Source: CAMCYM01 sp041191165 (lineage in GTDB: Bacteria > Bacteroidota > Bacteroidia > Flavobacteriales_D > Sanyastnellaceae). From it: 20,235 nt of DNA. The notes beneath the pieces are model-generated. The model had not been told where the DNA came from and ran no database searches. It saw nothing but the letters and a program-made list of their open reading frames with translations. Shown here one piece after another: positions 1 through 7,102 of this stretch. Where the stretch lies: assembly GCA_041191165.1 (NCBI GenBank), contig JBEEPJ010000013.1:1-20235 (forward strand), in the 5' to 3' direction. How positions within the stretch are numbered: position 1 is the stretch's first letter; each line of letters starts with the position of its first letter. A program made the position numbers and the translations under genes.

Positions 1-1
1 G

Positions 2-1198
2 GTTGGGTACGCCTTCCAGATGCTCCGCTTCCCACTCGCCGGGCTTGCGCACGTCGAGAATGTTGAGCGATTCATTTTGAACCCGTTGGGCGAGATCAGC
101 TGCAGTGATTTGTTCGATTTGTTCTACCGCCTTGCCCGCTGCTTTCCATGCCTCAATGCCCCCGGCGAGGTAGCCCATGGTATTGTCGTAGCCCACGCGG
201 GAGAGGCGAGTCACGACTTCTTCTTCCCGCCCAGCATCCGCCACGAGGATAATGGGTTGTTGCAAATCTGGAATCAAGGCACCTACCCAAGGAGCGAAAC
301 TTCCATCGATGCCGATGAAGATGCTGTTGGGGATGTGGCCTGCGACGAAGGCATCAGCGGAGCGCGTGTCAATGACCATGGCGCCTTCGTGGTTTGCAAT
401 TCCCTCGAAAGTGTCGGCATCCAACGCGATGGTGCCCCGGGCCAGCACGTCATCCACGGAGACGATAGATGACTTGTTCATGGCGACGTTTTGCGGGAAG
501 TACTGGGGCGGAGGCAGCAGACCATCCGTCACTTCCCGCACAAATTCCTCCTCCGTCATATCCGCCCGCAGGGCATAGTTGCTGTTCAACTGGCCGGCGA
601 TGGTATCCCAAGTCTGGCTGCTCAGGTTCTTGCCGCAGGCGGATCCGGCACCGTGTCCCGGGTAAACCAGCACATTTCCCGGAAGGGTCATGATCTTGTT
701 CCGAAGGCTGTGGAAGAGGGTTGCTGCCAACTGCTCTTGGGTCATGCTGGCCGCTTTTTGGGCCAAATCCGGCCGCCCCACATCCCCGATAAACAGCGTA
801 TCTCCCGTGAAGATGGCATGCGGCTCGCCTTCCTCGTTCAGCAGCAAATAGCACGTGGACTCCATGGTGTGCCCCGGCGTGTGCAGCACCCGAATCTTGA
901 GCTTGCCCACACTCAATTCCTCCCCATCCTGCGCTTGGTGAATCGCAAACTCCGTCTGGGCGGTGGGTCCGTAGACGATGGCAGCTCCCGTCTTGTGGGA
1001 CAGGTCCAGGTGCCCTGAGACGAAGTCCGCGTGGAAGTGCGTCTCCAAGATGTACTTGATGCGGGCGCCGCGGTCGGCGGCTTTTTGCAGGTACGCATGG
1101 GTCTCGCGCAAGGGGTCGATGATGACCGCTTCTCCTTCGCTTTCAATGTAATAGGCCCCTTGGGCCAAACACCCGGTGTAAATCTGCTCGATGAACAT
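2..1198 (-). CDS. MBL-fold metallo-hydrolase with C-terminal rhodanese domains (persulfide dioxygenase-like), 3' partial
   Basis: Reading on the minus strand from the ATG at 1196-1198, 399 residues are open to the left edge of the window, so the C-terminus is missing. Residues 1-210 form a metallo-beta-lactamase domain of the ETHE1/BaeB type: THFHADFVSGH (about 53-63) is the HxHxDH metal motif, HTPGHT (106-111) gives another metal histidine, TGDTLFIGDVGRPDL (131-145) the bridging aspartate and YPGHGAGSACGK (179-190) the last histidine. Residues 255-355 are a first rhodanese domain (VIDTRSADAFVAGHIP), but its active-site loop reads VADAGREEE, with Asp where Cys is expected. A second rhodanese domain starts near 365 (NILDVRKPGEWE) and is cut. 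Relatives oxidise glutathione or protein persulfide to sulfite, and the TauE/SafE permease immediately upstream fits sulfite or sulfur-anion export. Substrate is inferred. Confidence 0.93.
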   Translation of the reverse strand, partial: MFIEQIYTGCLAQGAYYIESEGEAVIIDPLRETHAYLQKAADRGARIKYILETHFHADFVSGHLDLSHKTGAAIVYGPTAQTEFAIHQAQDGEELSVGKLKIRVLHTPGHTMESTCYLLLNEEGEPHAIFTGDTLFIGDVGRPDLAQKAASMTQEQLAATLFHSLRNKIMTLPGNVLVYPGHGAGSACGKNLSSQTWDTIAGQLNSNYALRADMTEEEFVREVTDGLLPPPQYFPQNVAMNKSSIVSVDDVLARGTIALDADTFEGIANHEGAMVIDTRSADAFVAGHIPNSIFIGIDGSFAPWVGALIPDLQQPIILVADAGREEEVVTRLSRVGYDNTMGYLAGGIEAWKAAGKAVEQIEQITAADLAQRVQNESLNILDVRKPGEWEAEHLEGVPN

Positions 1199-1250
1199 GA
1201 TGGAATGAAATTGCGTTTTTCGTTCTGTTGATGTGGCAGCACAACCGCTG

Positions 1251-2093
1251 TTATGCCTGCCCGAGAAGGATGATGATGCCCAGCACGAGCACGAACCATC
1301 CAAATCCTTTTTTCAAAAGGGTTCCGTCCACTTTTTGGGCCCAGCGCAAACCGAGCGCCATTCCCAAAACTGTCAGCCCCGTGAACCCCAAAATTAAACC
1401 CCAGTCGAGGGGTTGTCCGGAACCCAGGTCGCCTAAAAATCCGATGGTCGACTTGAGGGCGATGATGACCAGTGAGGTGCCAACGGCGGTTTTCATGGGC
1501 ATGCCCACCAACACCACCAACGCGGGAATAATCAGAAAACCGCCCCCGGCGCCCACCAGTCCCGTCAACGCCCCCACCACCAGCCCTTCGACCCCGATCA
1601 GCGCCCACTTGGCAACAGCGCTCCGCTGGTCCCTGGCGTGCGTGGCCGGCTCATCCGATGCTCCTCGGTCCCCGCCTCTGATCATGGAAACGCTGGCCGC
1701 CACCATAAGCAGGGCGAAGAGCCCCATGATAAAGGTGTCCTGGGAGAGGGAAAATCCATGCCATTGGAAGGAGTCCGGCAAGGCGGGCAACAGATAGCGC
1801 CGGGTGATGTACACGGAGATCAAGGAAGGAAAGGCAAATGCAAGCCCCGTTTTCCAATCCACCTGGCCTGCGCGGTGCTTTTGGAACCCCCCGACGGCCG
1901 CGGAGACACCCACGACGAAGAGGGAGTATGCCGTGGCGAGCGCAGGAGGGATGCCCATGAGGTAGACAAATACAGGCACCGCGAGTATCGATCCACCGCC
2001 TCCCACCAATCCCAAGATGATGCCTACAACCATCGCGGCCAAGAATCCCAGTACGGTGAAGGCGCTCCCAGTTTCTATCGCATCCAAAAGCAT
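1251..2093 (-). CDS. Sulfite exporter TauE/SafE family permease
   Basis: A 280-residue inner-membrane protein of the TauE/SafE family (transport of sulfite, sulfoacetate or other sulfur/organic anions). The two halves repeat the family signature: GLVGGGGSILAVPVFVYLMG near the N-terminus and GLVGAGGGFLIIPALVVLVG in the second half, each followed by a conserved TA(Y/V)..S segment. About eight hydrophobic stretches are visible; a charged, probably cytoplasmic, loop (DRGASDEPATHARDQR) separates the halves. I use the ATG at 2091-2093. The frame stays open to a TTG at 2118-2120 that would add nine polar residues, but the first membrane segment directly follows the ATG version. The downstream MBL/rhodanese gene begins 52 bases after the stop, so the two are probably co-transcribed as a sulfur-detoxification pair. 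The transported ion cannot be read from sequence. Confidence 0.92.
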   Translation of the reverse strand: MLLDAIETGSAFTVLGFLAAMVVGIILGLVGGGGSILAVPVFVYLMGIPPALATAYSLFVVGVSAAVGGFQKHRAGQVDWKTGLAFAFPSLISVYITRRYLLPALPDSFQWHGFSLSQDTFIMGLFALLMVAASVSMIRGGDRGASDEPATHARDQRSAVAKWALIGVEGLVVGALTGLVGAGGGFLIIPALVVLVGMPMKTAVGTSLVIIALKSTIGFLGDLGSGQPLDWGLILGFTGLTVLGMALGLRWAQKVDGTLLKKGFGWFVLVLGIIILLGQA

Positions 2094-2143
2094 GATCCTG
2101 TGCTTGATTTCAGAGCGCAAATTCGCACGCCAGCGCTCAACCT

Positions 2144-2163
2144 ACCGTGACAGGGGTCACGGT
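2144..2163 (-). terminator. Perfect hairpin just after the oxygenase stop codon
   Basis: ACCGTGAC and GTCACGGT form a perfect 8-base-pair stem around a 4-base loop, and one G-T pair plus one G-C pair can extend it to 2142-2165. On the minus strand it begins three bases after the stop codon of the 2OG-Fe(II) oxygenase. No run of T follows, so it is not a textbook intrinsic terminator. It could be a weak terminator, an mRNA 3'-end stabiliser, or a palindromic regulator site for the tauE gene 50 bases further on. Confidence 0.5.
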
Positions 2164-2166
2164 GGC

Positions 2167-3144
2167 TCAGGGCTTGGCCAATCCGATCTCGCGCAGGCGT
2201 TCCTCGAGATATTCTCCCGCCGAGATAGGCCCCTCCACGGGCTGCGTGCCGGGCGCCACGAGGTGGGGCATGGCATCGAGCCGCATCTCGGGGCGGGGGT
2301 GGCAGAAGAAGGGCATGCTGTAACGCGGGGTGTGCCAGAGCGCACGCGGCGGATTCACCACCCGGTGGGTCGTGCTCTTCAGCCGGTGATTCGTCAATCG
2401 CTGCAGCATGTCGCCGACATTCACAACGATGTGTTCGGGCAATGCGGTTACAGGCACCCAAGCCCCATCGTGCCGTAGCACTTCCAGTCCCGAGGCGGAG
2501 GCACCGACCAGCAGGGTGATGAGGTTGATGTCTTCGTGCTGTCCCGAGCGAACTGCACTGGCCGGTTCGGAGAGGATGGGGGGATAGTGAATCGCCCGCA
2601 GGATGCTATTGCCGCCACGGACCCAATCCTGGAAATAGGTCTCCTCCACCCCGATGTGCAGCGCAATGGCCTTTAGCATGGTCAGCCCCAGCGCCTCCAG
2701 CGCCTCGAAGGCAGCTACAGCAGTGGGCATGAACTCCGGGAGTTCGTCCACGTCTACATTGTCCGGAAAGTGGACAGGGTCGGAGCCGGGAGCCGGGGAC
2801 GGCTGGCCCACCTGCCAAAACTCCTTGAGGTCCGCCGCTTGGCTGTCCTTCGCATGCTCCGTCCCGAAGCTCACATACCCGCGTTGGTTGTTCGCCTCCG
2901 GTCTTCCATAACGCTGCTTGGCGCTGACGGGCATCGAGAAGAACTTCTCAGAGGTCGCGTAAAGCTTGGCGATGAGGTCATCGGAGATGCCATGACCGTG
3001 AATGGCGGCGAATCCGATGGTTTCGTATGCGCGCCCGAGCGTTTCAATAAAAGCCTGGCGCTCGGTGGCGTTGCCGTGCGTGAATTTGCGCAAGTCCAGC
3101 GTGGGAATTCCCGCGAGGAGGTCAAAGGAGGAGGTCTCGTTCAT
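2167..3144 (-). CDS. Isopenicillin-N-synthase-like 2-oxoglutarate/Fe(II) dioxygenase
   Basis: 325 residues, the usual length for the isopenicillin N synthase-like family of non-haem iron oxygenases. The N-terminal DIOX_N region covers about 13-120 (IPTLDLRKF; FAAIHGHGI, the common 'GFxxxxxHG' segment). The catalytic double-stranded beta-helix follows, with iron ligands His203 and Asp205 (HEDINLITLL) and His260 (STTHRVVNPP), and the 2-oxoglutarate-binding Arg274-x-Ser276 (PRYSMPFF). All catalytic residues are present, so the enzyme should be active. Its ATG lies inside the end of the upstream glycosyltransferase (ATGA, 4-base overlap), which indicates translational coupling as the last gene of the lptF-like operon. 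Bacterial relatives act on small molecules; the substrate is unknown here. A role in modifying a glycoconjugate would rest only on its position. Confidence 0.93.
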   Translation of the reverse strand: MNETSSFDLLAGIPTLDLRKFTHGNATERQAFIETLGRAYETIGFAAIHGHGISDDLIAKLYATSEKFFSMPVSAKQRYGRPEANNQRGYVSFGTEHAKDSQAADLKEFWQVGQPSPAPGSDPVHFPDNVDVDELPEFMPTAVAAFEALEALGLTMLKAIALHIGVEETYFQDWVRGGNSILRAIHYPPILSEPASAVRSGQHEDINLITLLVGASASGLEVLRHDGAWVPVTALPEHIVVNVGDMLQRLTNHRLKSTTHRVVNPPRALWHTPRYSMPFFCHPRPEMRLDAMPHLVAPGTQPVEGPISAGEYLEERLREIGLAKP

Positions 3145-4361
3145 GATGTTGCTTTTTCTTCAGGCCAAACCCTATCCGCGAAAGTAGCAGTCAAGCGCTG
3201 GGTTTGGGCTGACCAGTCCGCGTTTTTGCACACGAACTCCCTTCCCCGCCTCGCGAGTTCCTCCCGCCACTCGGGATGGGCCAACAGCTGGTCGATGGCT
3301 TCTGCCACTTGTTGGGGCCCTTCTGCCACCCATACCACGCCGCGCTGGGAGGGCGGGGCTTGGGGATCCCAGGGCAGGCAATCGGGATGCAGTCCGGCGC
3401 GGACTTGGGCACTCAAGATGCATGGAATGCCGCTTGCCATGGCCTCGAGAATCTTGTTTTGCTGACCGGTGCCCAGGCGCAATGGGGCGACGAAGAGCAC
3501 CGCTCGGGCATAGGCGGTACGGATGTCTTCTACCCAGCCTGTCACCTCCACCCGAGGGCCGGCCAGGGCCCGGACGGCCGGGGTGGGGGAAGCGCCGGCG
3601 AGCAGCAAGGTCGCCCCGGGATGCTTTACCCGGGGGAGGATGTCCTGGGCGAGGTGAACGGCTGCGTCCACATTGGGCGCGTAGGCCATGTTGCCGATGA
3701 AGGCGCAACAAGCGCCCTCGGGGCGCGGGGACGGGGTGAAGTAGGACGTGTCCACCCCGTTGGGCACGATGTGAATCCGGTCCTTCTCCGGGTGCATGAT
3801 CCACGACCGGTCCGCCTCGGCGATGAGGGTGTGGGCGTCGAAGTAATCGAAGATGCGCGCCTCGTAACGGCGGAGGCGGCGGGCTTCGGCGGCCCAGAGC
3901 CACCGGAGCGGGGGAGGGGAGACCGCTGCCCGCCGAAACATGCCGGCGCTCAGGGCGTCCATGTAATCCAGCGTCCGGGGCACTCCATGGGCGTCCTTCA
4001 CGTACTCCGCCGTCCGCACCAGCTGCGCCAGCACGTGATCCGGCTGCACCTCGCGCATCCAGGCGACCAAGGCCCGATGCGCAGGCCGCTGATAAAACCA
4101 GTGCACCTGAAAAGGCCGGCTGCTCATCGGCGCCCACAGCAGCCGGAGCGCCCGCCGCCACCCCGACAGCACCTCGACGTGCAGCCCCTTCAACCACGGC
4201 GCCAGCGCCTCCCGCTCCGCCGCGCTCGGTTCCCGATCGCTCAGCGCGAACAGATACACCTCGTGCTCCCGGGCGAGCATCCGAATCTGATGGTAGAGCC
4301 GCAGCTTGTCCCCCTTTTCGAGGGGCCAAGGAAACCGGGACGTCACGACCATCAACCGCAT
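3141..4361 (-). CDS. GT-B glycosyltransferase, resembling the TIGR03087 sugar-transferase group
   Basis: 406 residues with a two-domain GT-B layout. The N-terminal acceptor domain opens with MRLMVVTSRFPWPLEKGDKL, a start typical of the TIGR03087 (Stp1-like) polysaccharide sugar transferases. The C-terminal nucleotide-sugar domain shows VPNGVDTSYF (199-208), FIGNMAYAPNVDAA (221-234), and GTGQQNKILEAMASGIP (297-313), the last carrying the conserved E of the GT4 donor-binding motif. No membrane segment is evident, so it probably works at the cytoplasmic face of the inner membrane. The start codon shares one base with the stop of the upstream glycosyltransferase (TGATG), and its stop overlaps the oxygenase start by four bases. 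The family builds exopolysaccharide or lipid-linked glycans; the sugar is not predictable. Assignment to TIGR03087 is from recalled family features and needs a profile search. Confidence 0.9.
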   Translation of the reverse strand: MRLMVVTSRFPWPLEKGDKLRLYHQIRMLAREHEVYLFALSDREPSAAEREALAPWLKGLHVEVLSGWRRALRLLWAPMSSRPFQVHWFYQRPAHRALVAWMREVQPDHVLAQLVRTAEYVKDAHGVPRTLDYMDALSAGMFRRAAVSPPPLRWLWAAEARRLRRYEARIFDYFDAHTLIAEADRSWIMHPEKDRIHIVPNGVDTSYFTPSPRPEGACCAFIGNMAYAPNVDAAVHLAQDILPRVKHPGATLLLAGASPTPAVRALAGPRVEVTGWVEDIRTAYARAVLFVAPLRLGTGQQNKILEAMASGIPCILSAQVRAGLHPDCLPWDPQAPPSQRGVVWVAEGPQQVAEAIDQLLAHPEWREELARRGREFVCKNADWSAQTQRLTATFADRVWPEEKATS

Positions 4362-5551
4362 CAGGCCAGGAGATTTTGAAGGAATTGAAGCATTTGGCCT
4401 ACCAACTGCGCGTTCTCGTAATGCGCCAGGACATGCTCCCGACCCCGGCCCCCCAGCGCCCGCGCCTCCTCCGGATGGCGCAAGAGCGCCACCACCTCGC
4501 GCGCGAAGGCCTCCGGGTCATCGGCCACACGCACGTGCTCCCCCGCCACCAACGGCAGCCCCTCGACCCCGACCGAAGTGGACACCACAGGCCGGCCCGC
4601 TGCCAAGCCCTCCACCACCTTGATGCGCATCCCGCTCCCGGTCTGCAGCGGCACTACCATCACCCCCGGGCGCGCGAGCATCTCCCAGGCATCCTCCACC
4701 TCTCCGATGACCTGAATGCCATGGGCGGCGTCGGAGGTCCACTCCGGAGGGCACTTGCGCCCGGCGACCACCCATTGCACCCCTGGTTCCTGCGCGCGAA
4801 TCCGGGGCCAAACCTCCTGCCGAAACCACTGCAGTCCCTGCAAATTGGGCTGCCAGTCCATCGAACCGAAGTGGAAAACGTGATCCACCGGGGCATCGGT
4901 GACGTCGGGCAATTCCGCGGCGTCGATGCCGAAGGGGGTTACGTGGATGGGACGCCGGCAGCCGAGCTCGCGCAGAATGCCCCGGTCCTCCTCGGAGATG
5001 GCCACCACGGCGTCGAAGGCGTTGAGGACGGATTGTTCGTATCGGGCCAGCTGATCCGTGATCCAGCGGAGGTAGAGTTTGCGGGTCACCGCCCCCTCTT
5101 CTTCCACGAGTTTGCGCCAAATCCGGTGCTCCACATTGTGCGCCCGCAGCACCAACAGGCCATCGCAATACTGCCGGATCAACGGGAGGTAAGGGGCCGT
5201 GAACAACGACTCGAAGAGCACCAGGTCGAAGGTTTCAGCCCGGAGGATGTCCCGCAACACGCGTTCCATGTCCGGGTGGTGGAATCGCCCCACGTGATAG
5301 CTCTCGCCGGCGATGAGATGGCTGAAAGCGTCCCGCGCATTGGGGGTGGTGTCGATGAACACCGAGGTCAATCGGGTCTGGTCCCGGTACGTGGAATCCG
5401 TCTCGGTGTCGGGATGCTTGTGGGTGCAAGCGGTCACGATCCGCACGGAATGGCCAGCATGCAGCAGCCCCTGGGTGATGGCGTCCATGGCCCGGCAACC
5501 TCCATCCCGGCTCGGACGGGGGGGCTTGTGGCAAATCTGCAGCACCCTCAT
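4361..5551 (-). CDS. GT4-like glycosyltransferase
   Basis: 396 residues. The frame is open upstream to 6040, but that part only shadows the lptF-like gene; the ATG at 5549-5551 starts the recognisable domain (MRVLQICHKPPRPSRDGG, with the Gly-rich acceptor-side loop). The C-terminal donor domain has AHNVEHRIWRKL (137-148), VTPFGIDAAELP (204-215), FHFGSMDWQPNLQGL (226-240) and GSGMRIKVVEGLAAGRPVV (305-323); Glu314 is the expected phosphate/ribose-binding glutamate. It resembles sugar transferases of exopolysaccharide clusters and may be a paralogue of the next gene downstream. Its start lies inside the stop of the lptF-like gene (ATGA), and the following gene starts on its own TGA (TGATG), so translation of the three is probably coupled. 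Donor and acceptor are unknown. Confidence 0.91.
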   Translation of the reverse strand: MRVLQICHKPPRPSRDGGCRAMDAITQGLLHAGHSVRIVTACTHKHPDTETDSTYRDQTRLTSVFIDTTPNARDAFSHLIAGESYHVGRFHHPDMERVLRDILRAETFDLVLFESLFTAPYLPLIRQYCDGLLVLRAHNVEHRIWRKLVEEEGAVTRKLYLRWITDQLARYEQSVLNAFDAVVAISEEDRGILRELGCRRPIHVTPFGIDAAELPDVTDAPVDHVFHFGSMDWQPNLQGLQWFRQEVWPRIRAQEPGVQWVVAGRKCPPEWTSDAAHGIQVIGEVEDAWEMLARPGVMVVPLQTGSGMRIKVVEGLAAGRPVVSTSVGVEGLPLVAGEHVRVADDPEAFAREVVALLRHPEEARALGGRGREHVLAHYENAQLVGQMLQFLQNLLA

Positions 5552-6978
5552 GTTCGCGGGGGGGATAGGGTGGGACGACGAAGGCGGGGCCGGGGCAGTG
5601 CCGGCAATCGGGCCCACAGATCGCTGAGGCGGGAATCCCGGTGCGCAGCGTACATGAGCCAAGCGGAGATGGGGAGCAGCACCGCCGTGCTCAACCACAT
5701 CCCGGCGGCAGGGGGCAAGTTGCCGGATTTCACCATCTGTTCGCCCACGATGGACAGAATGTAGTAGGCCAGGAAGATCCCGATGCCCCATACGGCCGGC
5801 AGTCCCATCCCTCCCTTGCGAATGACCGCTCCCAAGGGCGCCCCCACGAAGAACAGGAGGATGCAACTCACGGAGAGAAACCACTTGCGATGCCATTCGA
5901 TGGCATGCCGGTCCTTGAGCTTGAGCCGGTTGCGGGCGTCCAACACAGAATTTTCCACCCCGAGTCGGCCGTTGCGGCACAGGTCGCGCGCGGCTTCGTA
6001 GGCCAAGCGCAGCTGTAGCGGTTCCAGCTGTTCTCGCCATCCTTGCAGGGGCAGAGGCTCCGACCCGGCCAGGGAATCCCGGAGCGGAGTGGCCATTCGC
6101 ATGCCCAGCGCGGCGACATCTGCGTAGCGGGCCTGGGCCTCCCCATCCAGGGAGTCCATCGCGGCGCTCAATTCCCGCAGGCTCATCATCTCGTGCACCC
6201 GTTGAAAAAGGGCTTCGTCCACCTGACTGAAGTCGAGCGAAGTCATGTCGATTTGCAGCACCTGGCGCTCAAACGTGCCGCTGACGTGGGGATGCAGGCG
6301 CTCCTTGCGGCGGGCGTTTTGCTCGGAATGCTCTTCGTAGCTGGCCCCGTCCTCGAGGGTGAGCACGAGGAGGTTTCGGTCCTGGTGCATGCTCCCGCGC
6401 TTGGCGCGAATGACCCGGGAGGAGCCGTAGGAGGCCTCGCGGTAGTCGTGGATCAAGATGTCGGTCAGGCCTCCCTCATCGTCCTTGGCGTCCACGCGGA
6501 TGGCCACGCCGTCGATGCCCGTGTAGAAGATGCCGGGCTGCAAGTTCATGGTGGGTTTCTTGCGCGAAACCGAGAACAACAAGGCCCGGAACTTGAGGTT
6601 GGCTGCAGGCCAGGCCACATTGGAAAACTGCAGGGCCGCCACGGAAATCAGCACCATGAGGAGGGCGTAGGGGCGGAAGATTTGGCCTAGCGACATCCCA
6701 GAAGACTTCAGAGCGGTGAGCTCGTTTCGCTCGGCGAGATTGCCCAGCGCGATGATGGCAGCGACGAGGATGGCCAGCGGCAGGGCGAGATTCACCAGCC
6801 GGGCGGAAGCGTACCACATCAGCTCCCCGATGATCAGCGGCGGCACCCCTTTGCCGATGAGGTCGTCGGCGTAAACCCAGAGAAATTGCATGTCCAAGAT
6901 GAACAGCGCCACCGGCAACGTCACCACGAAAGGCGCGAGAAAGGCGCGCAGGAGCAACAGGGAGGTGGTCCGGTGCAA
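5548..6978 (-). CDS. LptF/LptG family permease
   Basis: 476 residues from the TTG at 6976-6978. Known family role: the inner-membrane subunit of the LptBFG complex that extracts lipopolysaccharide and passes it to the periplasmic bridge. Three membrane segments lie in the N-terminal 130 residues (LLLLRAFLAPFVV; LALPLAILVAAIIALG; YALLMVLISVAAL), followed by the cytoplasmic coupling helix region NELTALKSSGMS (85-96). A large periplasmic part (about 130-365) precedes three C-terminal segments, including the family hallmark FFVGAPLGAVIRKGGMGLP (376-394). The frame extends to another TTG at 7057-7059, but the perfect -7 element at 7018-7025 lies inside that extension, so a shorter start is preferred; the chosen TTG leads straight into the canonical HRTTSLLLLRAF beginning. 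No ATG is available in this frame. It heads an operon with two glycosyltransferases. Confidence 0.92.
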   Translation of the reverse strand: MHRTTSLLLLRAFLAPFVVTLPVALFILDMQFLWVYADDLIGKGVPPLIIGELMWYASARLVNLALPLAILVAAIIALGNLAERNELTALKSSGMSLGQIFRPYALLMVLISVAALQFSNVAWPAANLKFRALLFSVSRKKPTMNLQPGIFYTGIDGVAIRVDAKDDEGGLTDILIHDYREASYGSSRVIRAKRGSMHQDRNLLVLTLEDGASYEEHSEQNARRKERLHPHVSGTFERQVLQIDMTSLDFSQVDEALFQRVHEMMSLRELSAAMDSLDGEAQARYADVAALGMRMATPLRDSLAGSEPLPLQGWREQLEPLQLRLAYEAARDLCRNGRLGVENSVLDARNRLKLKDRHAIEWHRKWFLSVSCILLFFVGAPLGAVIRKGGMGLPAVWGIGIFLAYYILSIVGEQMVKSGNLPPAAGMWLSTAVLLPISAWLMYAAHRDSRLSDLWARLPALPRPRLRRPTLSPPRT

Positions 6979-7017
6979 GGTTCTGGGTTGTGATGGTAAG
7001 CGTGAGCGCTTGCAGGC

Positions 7018-7025
7018 CAAATATA
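7018..7025 (-). promoter_or_regulatory. Bacteroidota-type -7 element upstream of the lptF-like operon
   Basis: On the minus strand this reads TATATTTG, a perfect match to the Bacteroidota -7 consensus TAnnTTTG. A well-placed -33 TTTG is not seen. It lies about 40 bases upstream of the TTG start at 6978, giving a short leader, and it is inside the only alternative N-terminal extension, which argues for the shorter protein. Confidence 0.5.
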
Positions 7026-7102
7026 GCCCGCGCCCCACCTTTTGCCCGCCGTGTAGCAATCCGACGCGGAATAACTAATTTGGTCCACCTGATTCAAGAA
7101 AC

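Noticed and set aside
1199..1250. Promoter between tauE and the MBL-rhodanese gene
   Set aside because: No TAnnTTTG-like element was seen in these 52 bases; co-transcription is simpler.
5552..6040. N-terminal extension of the second glycosyltransferase frame
   Set aside because: It only mirrors the lptF-like gene; the GT domain starts at the ATG at 5551 with an ATGA overlap.
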